Below, one piece after another: positions 34,062 to 52,146 of a stretch of 64,000 nt of DNA. This stretch comes from Aphelocoma coerulescens. Taxonomy: Eukaryota > Chordata > Aves > Passeriformes > Corvidae. Numbering within the stretch: the stretch's first letter is position 1; each line of letters opens with the position of its first letter. The stretch is from positions 2,852,924 to 2,916,923 of the forward strand of contig NC_091023.1 of assembly GCF_041296385.1 (NCBI RefSeq), given 5' to 3'. The notes under the pieces were generated by a model, which worked only from the letters and a program-made list of their open reading frames with translations, made no database searches and was not told the origin of the DNA. The position numbers and the translations under genes were made by a program.

Positions 34062-34505
34062 GACCTGGCGTGGGGAACTCGCCGGGGGTCCCTGCGAGGT
34101 GCTGGGATTTGCTGGGCATTCCCCGAGGCCCAGGACCTGGCGTGGGGAACTCGCCGGGGGTCCCTGCGAGGTGCTGGGATTTGCTGGGCATTCCCCGAGG
34201 CCCAGGACCTGGCGTGGGGAACTCGCCGGGGGTCCCTGCGAGGTGCTGGGATTTGCTGGGAATTCCCCGAGACTCAGGACGAGACTCAGGACCTGGCGTG
34301 GGGAACTCGCCGAGGGTCCCTGCGAGGTGCTGGGATTTGCTGGACATTCCCCGAGGCTCAGGACCTGGCGTGGGGAACTCGCCGGGGGTCCCTGCGAGGT
34401 GCTGGGATTTGCTGGACATTCCCCGAGGCTCAGGACCTGGCGTGGGGAACTCGCCGGGGGTCCCTGCGAGGTGATGGGATTTGCTGGGCATTCCCCGAGG
34501 CTCAG
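34062..34505 (+). repeat. 72-bp tandem repeat, six copies, upstream of SENP2
   Basis: Units start at 34062, 34134, 34206, 34290, 34362 and 34434, all 72 bp except one carrying a 12-bp insertion. Each begins GACCTGGCGTGGGGAACTCG and ends in CATTCCCCGAGG. Copies differ by only a few bases, so the array is recent. It lies about 0.4-0.8 kb upstream of SENP2. Confidence 0.97.
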
Positions 34506-34714
34506 GTGCTTTCCCGGGGCTCGGGGGGGCAGAACCCCCCCGCATCCCAGGAAAAGCAGGGACTGCCCCCTGTGTCTCCCCCGCCTCCCTCTCCCTGCCC
34601 CCCGATGCGGAATCCCCCCCCCGGCTCTCACCGAGCCACGCTCGGCTCACGGCGGCGCTTTCCGCTTCTGAACATCGCGCTCGCCTGCTGCTGTCGCTAC
34701 GGAACCGCGCCGGA

Positions 34715-34850
34715 ACCGCGACTGAGCCGCAACCGAGCCGCGACCAAACCGCGACTGAGCCGCAACCGAACCGCGACCAAACCGCGACTGAGCCTCAACC
34801 GAACCGCGACTGAGCCGCAACCGAACCGCGGCCGAACCGCGACCGAGCGC
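34715..34850 (+). repeat. ACCGCGACTGAGCCGCA short tandem repeat
   Basis: Nested units of ACCGCGAC, TGAGCCGCA and ACCGAACCGCG recur for about 135 bp in CpG-rich DNA upstream of SENP2. The CpG content suggests it is an unmethylated part of the island. Confidence 0.9.
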
Positions 34851-36539
34851 GGCCGCGAGCCGAGGCTTCCAGCGCGAGGTGCGCGCGGTGCCGCGGGGCT
34901 CGGCCCGTCCTCGCTCCCTGGAGCCCCGGGAGCGGCCGCGCGCCCCGCTGGGCGCTGCCCGCTCCGGCCCCGCTGGTAAATGTGTTGCACATCCCTCAGA
35001 AGTCACGCAGAAGGGATTTTTTGGGTGCGCGGGAGCAACTCAAGGGGCCCAAGCCAGTTCAGGGGTCCTGTGGCCGCCTAAAGTAACAAATTTCCCGGGA
35101 ATATGTAGCTTTTTCCTGATAAATTGGCATCTCCTGGCTAATAAATGCATGTAGCAACTTGAGCCCGGAGTGCACGTAAAGGTGGAGTTATCCCTCGAGC
35201 ATCCCGTGCTGGAATAAAGTGATGCCTGCTCCTTAATACTGCATTGGTGTTCAGGAGTTTTATTCCCGAATTTCGGTGACAAAAGGGGTTTTTAATGCTT
35301 TTCCTGTTGTTTCTCAGCTGCTCTCTCCAGGCTGGCTCCAGCATTTTCCACAGGAGAGAACAGGATTTTTAAAGAGAGGAAAGCAGGGAGGAAAATAGGC
35401 AGATTAAAGTGCATTGGGGCAGCTTTCCCAACAGGAGGTCCCGCAGGGAATCTAAGGGGTGGTGAGGTCCGGATTAATAAAAACGACCTTCCTGTATATT
35501 TTGGGAGTTTAATTCCCAGGCTTCAGGCCTCAAGGAAGGAGCCTGAGCATGGATGCAGAGCCCAGCAGAGGGCACGGCAGCCCCACGCAGGACCTGCAGA
35601 GCCTCCTGTCAGTCCTTCCCTCATCCTCCTGGGACAGGGGAAGGAGAAGGATTTTAGGGCTGTTAAATGATTTTTAACGCCTGTGATTGGATTTTCGTGA
35701 GCTGGGGACGTGTCCGCGGGGTGGGAGTCATCACTGCACATCCAAATCCCTGTAACCTGTGCAGCTGGAAGAGTTTATCCCAAACACAGGATAACTAACA
35801 CGGAATTACATGAGCTGGTTCTGTTTTCCGTGGGGTTGATACACAGACTACCACGATCTCTCAAACAGCAATACCCAAATACACGAATAAATTACAGTTT
35901 AATTAAAATAATGCCACCAGACTGAGCAAACTTTCTTCTTGTGCTGCTTTCCATGCAGCAAAAGTTTCCCTTTTTTTCCCGAAAAGCACAACAACGAGTG
36001 TCTGTGTGTTGTAACTCCTGCCATGTCTTCCCAGAGCAGTTTGACGTCGGCTGCGTTTCCCAATCCCTGTATTTCTACAGCTGCTGGTTCCCTCCATGAC
36101 TTCACCCTTGCTCTGCCCCTGAGCATCTTGCTCAGAGCACTGACGTGTTGTGACTCAAAGTGAGGACATTTGATGCACCCAAAATCCAGACTCCAGCTCC
36201 TGGCTGTTCCTGGCTAAACAGACCTGGATCACATCTGTCCCATCTCCGACCCCAGGGAGAGATTTTCCATCAATAATCATTAATTATGGCTCATTATTTC
36301 TGCATTGCTCAAAGTGTCTCTGCCTTTAGTGTAGCTTCCATGTGACAGCAGTGGGGTTCCAGTACCTGGTGTTTCAAAATATTGGGATAACAAGGTAATT
36401 CCAGTGAGGTGTTAATTTGGGAAATGATGGGTGATTTTAGAGATATAACAGCAAATAGGCTTAATCTGTCATTTAAATCCCTTTATTTTACCTGAATGCA
36501 GGATGCCAGGTGGAAGAGCTCTGCCTGCAGGGCAGGTGG

Positions 36540-36780
36540 TTAACCTGGATGGAGGGAAGGGGAGGGTGAGGAAAAGAAGGGAAGGGGAAGAAAAGCAAAG
36601 GAAGGGATGGGAATGCATGGGATGGGAAGGTAAAAGAGAAGAAAAGGAGGAAAAGGAAGTGATGGGGAGGCAAAGCAAGGGATGGGAAGTGAAGGCATGG
36701 AAAGGGAAAACAAGGCAAAGAAAGGCAGGGGGTGGGGAGGAATAGGAAGGCAAAGTAAAGGAAGGCAAGGCAGGACAGAG
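36540..36780 (+). repeat. Purine-rich GGAAGG low-complexity DNA
   Basis: G/A-rich sequence built from GGGAAGGNAAAG-like units with occasional GGGATGGGAA interruptions. No coding signal. Confidence 0.8.
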
Positions 36781-37734
36781 GGCACCTGAAGCAGCCTGGG
36801 TAGGTCTCCCAACCCCATTCTGAGGACAGGATGGGAAGTTCCACCTGCCCTAATATTTCCCCACCTCCCACTCCAGGCCCTCCCAGCCAGGAGATGAGCC
36901 CATGGTGGGGAGAAGATGCCCAGGATGCCCCTGATGCCAGAGGTCTCCTGGAAGAGCCTGAAGGCATCTCCACTCTGAACTTGGGAGCCCTTGGGAATTC
37001 TGCTGGTGTGAAGACAGAGGCCTCCAGCCTGCCCAGTGTTTGGGCTGGGTGACAGCAATGGCCCTCCTGACACCAGGTCTCCTGAACCCCCTGCTCCAGG
37101 GGTTTATCCCTGACCCTCTTCAGTGTGAATAAGGAATTATCCTTGACCACTTCCTTCCAGATCCACCACTCCTTATCCTGTTTCACCAGCAGCTGCTGGA
37201 TCCCTGGACCCTCAGGTCCCTCGGCAGTGTGCGGTGATCATCTCCCTCGGGATGGCTTCTCCAGTGACTTCAGATGAGAGTTACCAAGCCAGAAGCCTCA
37301 GAGCACTTGGAAAAGCCCTGGAAAGGGAAGGTGCTGGCTTCTGGGAAAGGGCTGCACACTCAAAACAACCCTGGCAGTGTTCGAAGAATGCTGAAGCCAT
37401 CCACATTAAAGCCAGTGTTTACTGGGACAAAACCAACTCCTGAAGGCTGCATCCATGTCCCAGCCATGAGCTGGCTGCTGGAAGGTCCTGGACTGCTGCT
37501 GCTCTGGCTGGTGATGAGTAGGGGAAAGAGAGGAGGAGCACAAGGAACTGCTTGCAGGAATGATGTGATGTACTGAGATGCAAACCCTCGATCCCACAAG
37601 CCATGATCCCGCATCTGTATCCCACAGAGCATCCCCACAGCTCTGGGGAGCTCTGGGAAAGCTTGGGCTGCAGGAGGGGAGCTGGGGTGAGATTTTGGGG
37701 CAGGCAGCTCCACTCGTGCCTGAGTATGGGCTGC

Positions 37735-37905
37735 ACTTTGGGATAAGGAACAGGTTGCCTGGGGAGCTTGTGGCTGCCCCATCCCTGGAAGTGTCCAAGG
37801 TCAGGTTGGACGGGGCTTGGAGCAACCTGGGCTAGTGGAAGGTGGGCGGGACTGGATGAGCTTTAAGGTCCCTTCCCACCCAAACCATTCCATGATTCTG
37901 TCATC
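37735..37905 (+). mobile_element. CR1 LINE 3' end
   Basis: GGCTGCCCCATCCCTGGAAG, GGTTGGACGGGGCTTGGAGC, then TTCCATGATTCTGTCAT mark a CR1 3' end in + orientation. Confidence 0.93.
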
Positions 37906-38212
37906 TCAAGCACAGTCTTTCCTTTAACTCTCACCTTCACCAGGTGATTTATTTCCTTATCAGTCCCTCCACTGCTCTTCCAGAAACCATCCATGAATGC
38001 AAGCCAGAGCATCCTGCTGGGACAAGCCACTGGCAGCTGGATTTGGAGCAGAAGTGGACAAACCACATGTACCAGGTGAGGTCCAGTTCCTCTTTCTGTG
38101 GTGTGGTTTGCAGGAAGATGAGACAGGAGCCTTTCTACAGCCCCCGACCCTTTCAGAGGGAGGGTATTTCCAGCTCACGACAATTTCTGAGCCCTCTCAT
38201 TTCTCACCCTGC

Positions 38213-38290
38213 AGGGACAGGACAACATCCCCCAGAAGAGGCTGCCCAGAGCCCCTTCCAGCCTGGCCTTGGACACTTCCAGGGATAGCA
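38213..38290 (-). mobile_element. CR1 LINE fragment, reverse orientation
   Basis: GAAGAGGCTGCCCAGAGCCC and TTCCAGCCTGGCCTTGGACA are the complement of the CR1 3' region. Confidence 0.8.
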
Positions 38291-39285
38291 GTTCCCTGCT
38301 GCCTTTCTCATGGCCCCTACAAAATCTGTAAACCACAATGTCACTGTCAGACAGCAAAGCTGGGGCTTCTTCTGGGTTGGGACATGGGACTGGAGAGGAT
38401 GGGAGTGTTCCTGCTCTCTCAGGGCAGGATGGGAGCTAACAGGTATCGACACAGCGTGCTGAGCACCGCTCTGAGCCCGGGGGTCTCGGGGCTGGAGCTG
38501 GAGCAGAGGCTCTCTCTGCTCCCATGGGCTCGGATCCAGCACTCGGTTGATTCAGAGCGACCCTGCCTGACTCAGCCAGGAGCAAGCCTGAGTCTTTCCA
38601 AAGGAAAACTAGCATTAAACTCTGCCACAAGGCTCTGGCGACCATATGGAGCTGGGAGAGGGGCGGGGGCCAGCCCTGACCTTTATTGTAGGGAGGGCAG
38701 CGCCGCTGACCCTCTCCCTGCCCCCCAGGGTGGCTGTTCCCAGGCCGTTCAGGTTGTTCCACAGGGCTCTCTGCTAAATAAGACAATTAAATCCTTGAGC
38801 CCAGGTTTTAGTGTTTCCATGTGCAGCCAAGTATCTTAATCTGGGCTGTTTGGGGAATTTTTATCCCGTGGATCCCTTGGTATGCCTGGAATGTTTGCTT
38901 TTCCTACTGTGTGCGTGTGTTTGAGGCACTCCTGTAAAAACAAGAGCTTCCTGCCTGCCTTGTAAATCTTTCCTTGATTGGCAGAGTGGCCTTTGGTGAT
39001 TAATCAAGGGGCACGACTGAGCTGACACCCTCCAGGAGCTCACTCCTTGCAAATCCCCGGCACGGCAGTGGGAGACCTGGGAGGGGACCCCGGGAGCTGG
39101 CTGCTCTCCAGAGCCACGTGGTGACATTGGTTTTCGGTAAGAGCCTGGGAGAGGAAGGACTAAACGGAAATTCCAGAGGGCTAAGGAAATGCTCCAGAGG
39201 GCTGGGACTTCGGAGGCATTTTCTATTGTATCATCAGGCTGAAACATGCGGCTCTGCTGGGGGGATCTGCTCGGTGGCCAGCCAG

Positions 39286-40345
39286 ACCTTCCCACCTTGG
39301 CTGGGGTGGGAAGGAGGAGAATTGTCCCAACCAAACCTTCCCACCTTGGCTGGGCTGGGAAGGAGGAGAATTGTCCCAACCAAACCTTCCCACCTTGGCT
39401 GGGCTGGGAAGGAGGAGAATTGTCCCAACCAAACCTTCCCACCTTGGCTGGGTCAGGAAGGAGGAGAATTGTCCCAACCAAACCTTCCCACCTTGGCTGG
39501 GCTGGGAAGGAGGAGAATTGTCCTAACCAAACCTTCCTACCTTGGCTGGGCTGGGAAAGAGGAGAATTGTCCCAACCAAACCTTCCCACCTTGGCTGGGG
39601 TGGGAAGGAGGAACTTTATTCCAACCAGACCTTCCCACCTTGGCTGGGCTGGGAAGGAGGAGAATTGTCCCAACCAAACCTTCCCACCTTGGCTGGGCTG
39701 GGAAGGAGGAACTTTATTCCAACCAAACCTTCCCACCTTGGCTGGGCCAGGAAGGAGGAGATTTGTCCCAACCAAACCTTCCCACCTTGGCTGGGCTGGG
39801 AAGGAGGAGAATTGTCCTAACCAAACCTTCCTACCTTGGCTGGGCTGGGAAAGAGGAGAATTGTCCCAACCAAACCTTCCCACCTTGGCTGGGGTGGGAA
39901 GGAGGAACTTTATTCCAACCAGACCTTCCCACCTTGGCTGGGCTGGGAAGGAGGAGAATTGTCCCAACCAAACCTTCCCACCTTGGCTGGGCTGGGAAGG
40001 AGGAACTTTATTCCAACCAAACCTTCCCACCTTGGCTGGGCCAGGAAGGAGGAGATTTGTCCCAACCAAACCTTCCCATCTTGGCTGGGCCAGGAAGGAG
40101 GAGAACTGTCCCAACCAAACCTCCCCACCTTGGCTGGGCCAGGAAGGAGGAGAACTGTCCCAACCAGACCTTCCCACCTTGGCTGGGCTGGGAAGGAGGA
40201 ACTTTATTACAATCAAACCTTCCCACCTTGGCTGGGCTGGGAAGGAGGAGAATTGTCCCAACCAAACCTTCCCACCTTCGCTGGGCTGGGAAGGAGGAAC
40301 TTTATTCTAACCAAACCTTCCCATCTTGTCTGGGCCTGAAAGGAG
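39286..40345 (+). repeat. 49-bp minisatellite with six-unit higher-order repeat
   Basis: About 21 copies of a 49-bp unit (GGAGGAGAATTGTCCCAACC, AAACCTTCCCACCTTGGCTG, GGCTGGGAA). Some copies carry an AACTTTATTCCAACC variant. The variant order repeats after 294 bp (six units): the TCCTAACC...TTCCTACC pair occurs at about 39522 and again at about 39816. Because 49 is not a multiple of three and the unit lacks stops, long open frames run through it on both strands; none is a gene. Confidence 0.97.
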
Positions 40346-40424
40346 GAGATTTGTCCCGTGGGAGCCTGGTGGAAACTTGCCATGGGAGAGTTCAGCACTT
40401 GGCATTTTAGAGGAAATTGTGAGA

Positions 40425-40636
40425 TTTAGCAGGAACTTTTTTACAATGAAGGTGTTAAAACACTGGCACAGGGTGCCCAGAGAGTCTGTGGCTGCCCCAT
40501 CCCTGGAAGTGCTCCAGGCCAGGCTGGACAGGGCTTGGAACAACCTGGGCTAGTGGAAGGTGTCCCTGCCCGTAGCAGAGAATTGGACTGGGTGACCTTT
40601 AGAGGTCCCTTCCAACCCAAACCACCCTGTGATTTG
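40425..40636 (+). mobile_element. CR1 LINE 3' end
   Basis: TTTTTTACAATGAAGGTGTT, GGCACAGGGTGCCCAGAGAG, then GGTCCCTTCCAACCCAAACC mark a CR1 3' end in + orientation, just after the 49-bp minisatellite. Confidence 0.93.
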
Positions 40637-40811
40637 CAAGTTCTGGTCTTCCCACTTTTTCTCTTGGCTTTTGCCCACTATTAGAGGCAGGACCTGTGCT
40701 GTGTGCCAGGCAGGGCCAGGGCCAGGGCTAGGATGAGGAGCTCCAGGAACAGAGCACTGTGAGCAGGCAGCTGAGCCATGGGAGGCAGGACAGGTAGGAA
40801 GGACCACAAAA

Positions 40812-40865
40812 AGATGATCTTTAAGGTCCCTTCCAAGCCTCCCAACCCATTCTGGGATTCTGGGA
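40812..40865 (+). mobile_element. CR1 LINE 3' tail
   Basis: AGATGATCTTTAAGGTCCCT TCC followed by an ATTCTGGGATTCTGGG terminus is a short CR1 tail. Confidence 0.8.
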
Positions 40866-43800
40866 AAGAGCATTTCAGCCACGCACAGCGGTGACAGTGT
40901 GGTCAGAGCCCTGCAGCCTCTCCCTGCTCTTGGACAAACTCCTCCCAAGGCCCTGCCCATTTGTCCCGTTGGATATCAGAGGTGCTGATGATGGGTCCCC
41001 CTGGAGCCCGTTTCTCCACACCTGCGGGTTCATCCCTGCTCCATCTTTCCCAGGCAGTGTTGGGTTTGGAGGTGCTGCTCCACCCTCCACCTGTACACCC
41101 ATCTGTGCTCCCTCCATGCACCTGCTGGAGGATGCTCTTCGCTGTCCCCTCTCCACACCTGTCCCCAGGCCACTCCAGCCTCTCTCCCAACCATCATCAA
41201 CAGCAGAAGCTCAAAAACTCATGGCAAGAGGGTCCATGGGTGTTTTCCAGGCATTTTGTGTCCCCAAGCAATGATCCCTGGGGCCATCCAGCCCTGTTAG
41301 CTGTGACCATCCCGGTGACACCCTCACTGCCACGGTGCCAGGGGATGTTCAGTGCCATCAAGGTCACCTCCCTGTCTGGCACGTTGTCCCCTCATGTTCT
41401 TCCCACCACAGATCCCAGCATGGCTCTGGTGTTCGGATGCAGCTGGCAATGATCCCAGAGGTGACACAGGGCTGCTCTGTCCCACTCTGTCCCACTCTGC
41501 GTGGCCTCCTGCTCACCTCTAATTCATCACCACGGAGTGGCTGCACGTCCCCAGCACTGGTATCAGCCAAAGTGAGCAGGCAGCAAGGGGGTGAAGCAGC
41601 AAGATAGTGACAATTCCTGCTGTCTTTGGGATCCTGGGATGAAGAACAACCCCTGCCCAGTGCTGTCCTTCCCCTTTCTTATTTCACTCAGCCCATCCCT
41701 GCACTGGGGACAACCTGCCTTTAAAGTGTCATCACTGGGCACTGGAGTGAACAGCTCTTTTCTCTCTCCTCAACCTCTCCTGCTCTTCCAGTTCACTTAT
41801 TCTGTGTTAGGGAACACAAGGCCGAGCTGATTCTGCCCTGGCTGCATCCCTGGTAGGTTTTCCTCATAGCCAGGAGGATGTGAAATTCCTTAGGGATCCA
41901 GAGGTGTGTGCTGATTTTCATCCCTGCAGAGCAATGGGGACCGGAGTGTCTGGCGTCCCTCTGCCCCTCTGGGTTCTGCCCCCTCCTTCTGCAAGTGGTG
42001 GCTCCAAATTAGGGTGCAGATCCCACACATGGGCCTGGGGAGGGGGCACGGACCCATCCATCCACCTGGATGTGCTCCAAAGTCAAGTGGGCAAATGTGG
42101 CCAGCGAGGAGGTGCTGCTGGTGGCCACCTGCCTGTGACACTAGTCCAGTGTCTCTGTGTCACCCCACACTCCCACCAAGCTCTGGGGCAGGGGATGGAG
42201 CCTCCCCCATCCTGGAGCCACTGGAGGTTCCCTGCTAGGTGGGCAGGAAATCACACCCAGCACTTTGAATTTCTCAGGAAAAAGAGAAAATTCCTCAAAG
42301 GTGGCAAAACAGCAGAGAGGGGCTTTGCTATGGAAATGCGGAGCCGTGTCCCCTGGGGCTGGTGGCTCCTGGGATCTCGCTGGGCTCCACCTTTGTGTCT
42401 GCTGGCATCTCCTTGGCAGCTCCCTGAACAGGGTCCCACTGGTGCTGGCAGGTCAGGAACAGGGAAATAAATGAAAGCAGAAAAGGACAGTTTAACATCC
42501 AGGAATGGGAATGACTCAGGGGGATTAAAATGCAGGGAGGATGAGAAAGAGGAGGGTCCTGGCCGTGTTTTCAGTCACATTTTTCCCCTCACAAAATTCC
42601 TAAGAAGGGGCTTTGTGAAGGTGCCTGTGGCATCACCTCCCTGAGTGTTTGATCGAAGAAGAACTGTGGCAGAAGTTCCTGGGAGTGGGGATGTGAGCAT
42701 CACCAGGAGCATCCCAATCCCACCCATGCCCTCCCCACTCACCCTGAGGAGTGTTCCCTGTTGGAATTTTGGGACTGGAATTCACCCTGTTGCACAGCAG
42801 CACCCCAGGCTCTGTGGGAACACATTCCCAGGGCGGGATCAGACCTGGGACACCCCAAAATGATGCAGATTTCAGAGAGAGGACAGGGAAGATGAGCTGG
42901 CCTCAGGCCTGGCAGCTCATGGAGGTGTCTCCAGGAGGATGGGATCCCTCTGGCTGGGATGCTGCCTTGGCTCCCTGCCCATGGGGATGCAGTTCCCTTT
43001 GGGAGCAGCCTGTGGAATCCTGGCACTGGGAAATGGCACTTGTGTGATTCCTGGCACTCCAACTCTCCTTCCCACCTGGTTGCTCTTTGAATCCAGAGTT
43101 TGGGACAGAAGCAGGTACGTGGAGGGAGCTTTAACATTGCCATGGAGAGGTTCGAGGGGTTCATTATGGTCATGGGACACTGTCACTGGGGCTCACTGGT
43201 CACGGGACGCTGTCACCACTGTCACCATCACCCCGGGAGATGTGCTGAGGCTGCAAACCTCCTCCCCATCCCAGGCACCTTCCTCTGCCCACAATGCCCC
43301 AGTTTTCCAGGCTCAGCACGGCTGAGGGCTGAGGCATTTTGGGAGCCTGAAGACAGCCGAGGTGATCTCATCCCACGAGTATTTTCTTGGCTCACTCTCC
43401 TCGCTCCAACGCCTCGGCGATAAGGCTGGGCTGAGGTCAGTGGGAGGGTTTGGCATTGCGGAGCCGTGTGTCACCCCACGGAGCCTGGGACACGGCACCT
43501 GCACTTCCCTGGCTCCAGCCACATCCCTGGGTCCCTGCCCCATCCTCCAGGATGCTCCACTTGGGCAGAGGGTCCGTGCAGGCAGCCAAAGGTGCTGCCA
43601 CCACTCCCCATGGGTCCGGCTCCTATTTCACCTTCTCCTGGGGAAAATGAAAAGGTTGAGGCTTTTCTTGCCTCCAGCATTAGAAAGAAGGAGAGGAAAC
43701 TCTTCAGATCACTTTCCAAAGGGGTGTTATCAGCCCAGGAGGGGTTTCCTGCTGCCAGAAATAGAGTAGTGTTAAGATAGGAAGGGAAGCAGGATGACAC

Positions 43801-43981
43801 AGGCATAGATAAGGCCGGGGGCATGAGCCAGGAGAGGAACCCTCGCTGCTGGGGGAGCTGGGCTGGCTCCCCTGGAGCTCAGCTGGGAGCCCCATCCACC
43901 TGGGAAAGAGCAGGGCAGAGCCACAGCTGGGTCCTTTTGGAGGTGCTGCTGCTGGGCTTGGTATGCTGGAGTGGTGCATCA

Positions 43982-44044
43982 TCTATCCATCCATCCATCC
44001 ATCCATCCATCCATCCATCCATCCATCCATCCATCCATCCATCC
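43982..44044 (+). repeat. (ATCC)n microsatellite
   Basis: Fifteen or so uninterrupted CATC/ATCC tetranucleotides. Confidence 0.98.
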
Positions 44045-44959
44045 CTGTGGTGCTGGGCCTGGGCCAGTGTTTCCAGACTCTGCATGTGCCTGGGGACACA
44101 GGGACCAGTGCTGTGCTCTCATCTCCTCCCTACACAAAACTAGACCCTCACTGGGGCTTCAGGACCGGTGCCAATTCCCACATTTCAACCTCCATCCATG
44201 AGGATTTGAGTTGTCACTGGGAAAACTGGGCTGGAAAACCTGTTTCTTGAGCTTCCAGGCACTCCTCTTCCTCCAAGCACTGACTCCATCTCTCTGCATT
44301 TTCTTTCCATGCTCCCCTGCCCTTTAGTCTGGTACCTGCTGCACATTGGAGATTTACTTTTCCCCCATTTTTTTGGAGATAACCCAGAGGGAGCGAGCTG
44401 TGCTTGCAGCCCCGTGCCTGCTATTGCACCCCGGGTGCACCAGAGCGTGATGGAGCAGCAAAACAAGGAGATGAGGCTGGAGACCCCCGTGTCCCCCTCC
44501 CCAGATCAGCCTCCCGGCTCTGTGCCAGTCAGAAGATGCCGAGTTCCCTCAAAAGAATGGGAGCTTAATGTCCCGGAGCTAATAAGCAATTTTCCCCTGC
44601 ACCTGCCTCTCCCCGCCGCCTCCCCTCCGGCCATCTGCCGTCTCGGGGCCTCTGGACTCTGCACCGACAGCCTGGGGCGCCCGGGGCCGAGACGGGGCTG
44701 GTGTTTCACTGCTTTGGGGCTGGGGGTGCTCAAAGTCCCCCCAGAGATGAGCCGGGGTGCTTTGAGGGGGGAGTTTGGTCCCTGATGGCTTCCTCCATCC
44801 CCGTCAACCCCCCCAGGGAGGTGGGTGGCAGAGCCCAAGAGGGGAAACAGAGGCTGGGAGAGCAGCGGGGAACACCCAGAGGTGCCAAGCCAGACGCGAG
44901 CTGGCAGGAATTACTGCATCCACAGGGAGCTGGCATCCCCAGCCAGGGGGATGCGAGGG

Positions 44960-45290
44960 TGGAGGACACAAGGAGGTGATGCAAGAGGGAGGAATTCGAG
45001 GAGAGGGATGTGAAGAGGGGATGCAAGGAGGGGGAAGGTGAGGAGGGGGGATGCAAGGAGGGGGATGTGAGGATGGGAAATACGAAGAGGGGGACATAAG
45101 GAGGGGGATGTGAGGAGGGGGATGTGAGGATGGGAAACACGGGGAGGAATGTGAGATGGGGAATGAGAGGATAGGGGTGTGAGGAGGGGGATGTGAATAG
45201 GGGGATGTGAGAAGGAGGATGTAAGGAGAGGGACACGAGGAGGGGGGATGCGAAGAAGGGGAATGTAAGGAGGGGGATGCGAGAAGGGGG
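44960..45290 (+). repeat. Purine-rich GGGGGATGTGAGGA repeat upstream of AMOTL2
   Basis: Degenerate units of about 18-24 bp (GGAGGGGGATGTGAGGA and GGGGATGCGAAGAA) run to the edge of the AMOTL2 promoter. Two GGAATGT (TEAD-type) motifs are embedded, at 45146-45152 and 45260-45266. Confidence 0.85.
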
Positions 45291-45566
45291 GCCCGCGGGG
45301 GCAGAGCAGATGGGGCCGGCAGGCTCGGGGTTGCCCCGGCCCCGCAGACAAAGGCTGGGGCAGATTTACGGCCCGGGACAGCTGGCGGGCAGAGCCGCCC
45401 CCCCGCCCGCAGCTGCCGCTCCCGCTCCCGGCCGCGCTCCTGCGCGGCGGCGGCCCCGGGGCGGAGCGGGGCGGGACCGGCCCCACATTCCGGGCATAGC
45501 AGCGCCCGGCCCGGCCCCCGCGGCCCCGGGACGCCCAGAGCCGCCGCAGCACCGCTCCGCTCCGCC

Positions 45567-45574
<8 letters not shown>
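45140..45574 (+). promoter_or_regulatory. AMOTL2: AMOTL2 promoter with TEAD-type motifs
   Basis: CpG-dense DNA precedes the inferred first exon. ACATTCC at 45485-45491 and GGAATGT at 45146-45152 and 45260-45266 match the TEAD consensus. AMOTL2 is a known YAP/TAZ-TEAD target in other vertebrates, so such sites are expected. The transcription start cannot be read directly and no TATA box was seen. Confidence 0.55.
45495..45574 (+). other. AMOTL2: AMOTL2 5' UTR exon 1 (3' end supported, 5' end unknown)
   Basis: The strong donor CCCCG followed by GTGAGT at 45575 ends a CpG-rich segment. The next acceptor (TCTTGCAG before 46579) begins the exon with the start codon. The exon contains an upstream ATG at 45567 in a good context (GCCATGC). 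Its 5' boundary is a guess. Confidence 0.55.

Positions 45575-52146
<6,572 letters not shown>

Larger units (their letters stand above)
33450..34980 (-). promoter_or_regulatory. SENP2: SENP2 CpG-rich promoter region
   Basis: CG-dense sequence surrounds the SENP2 start codon. Upstream of it are repeated GC boxes (CCCCGCCCCGCAGA units at 33729-33800) and an ETS motif (CCGGAAGTG on the - strand, 33695-33703) only 11-19 bp before the ATG. The transcription start is inferred, probably within about 33690-33850, giving a short 5' UTR. Confidence 0.7.
34980..45280. other. SENP2-AMOTL2 intergenic region
   Basis: No exon chain with matching phases was found on either strand. The region holds purine-rich low-complexity DNA (36540-36780), CR1 fragments, a 1-kb minisatellite, an ATCC microsatellite and a purine-rich repeat next to AMOTL2. 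The remaining stretches look like unique noncoding DNA. Confidence 0.75.

Noticed and set aside
33676..34671. 331-codon + frame and matching - frames upstream of SENP2
   Set aside because: They come from the 72-bp repeat (72 is a multiple of three) and CpG-rich DNA with few stops.
38861..40410. Open frames of 466 (-) and 430 (+) codons
   Set aside because: They are translations of the 49-bp minisatellite in rotating phase; both strands and more than one frame are open.
44300..44700. Possible upstream AMOTL2 coding exon containing MEQQNKEMRLETP
   Set aside because: There is no family similarity and no splice sites in a phase fitting 46579 or another exon.
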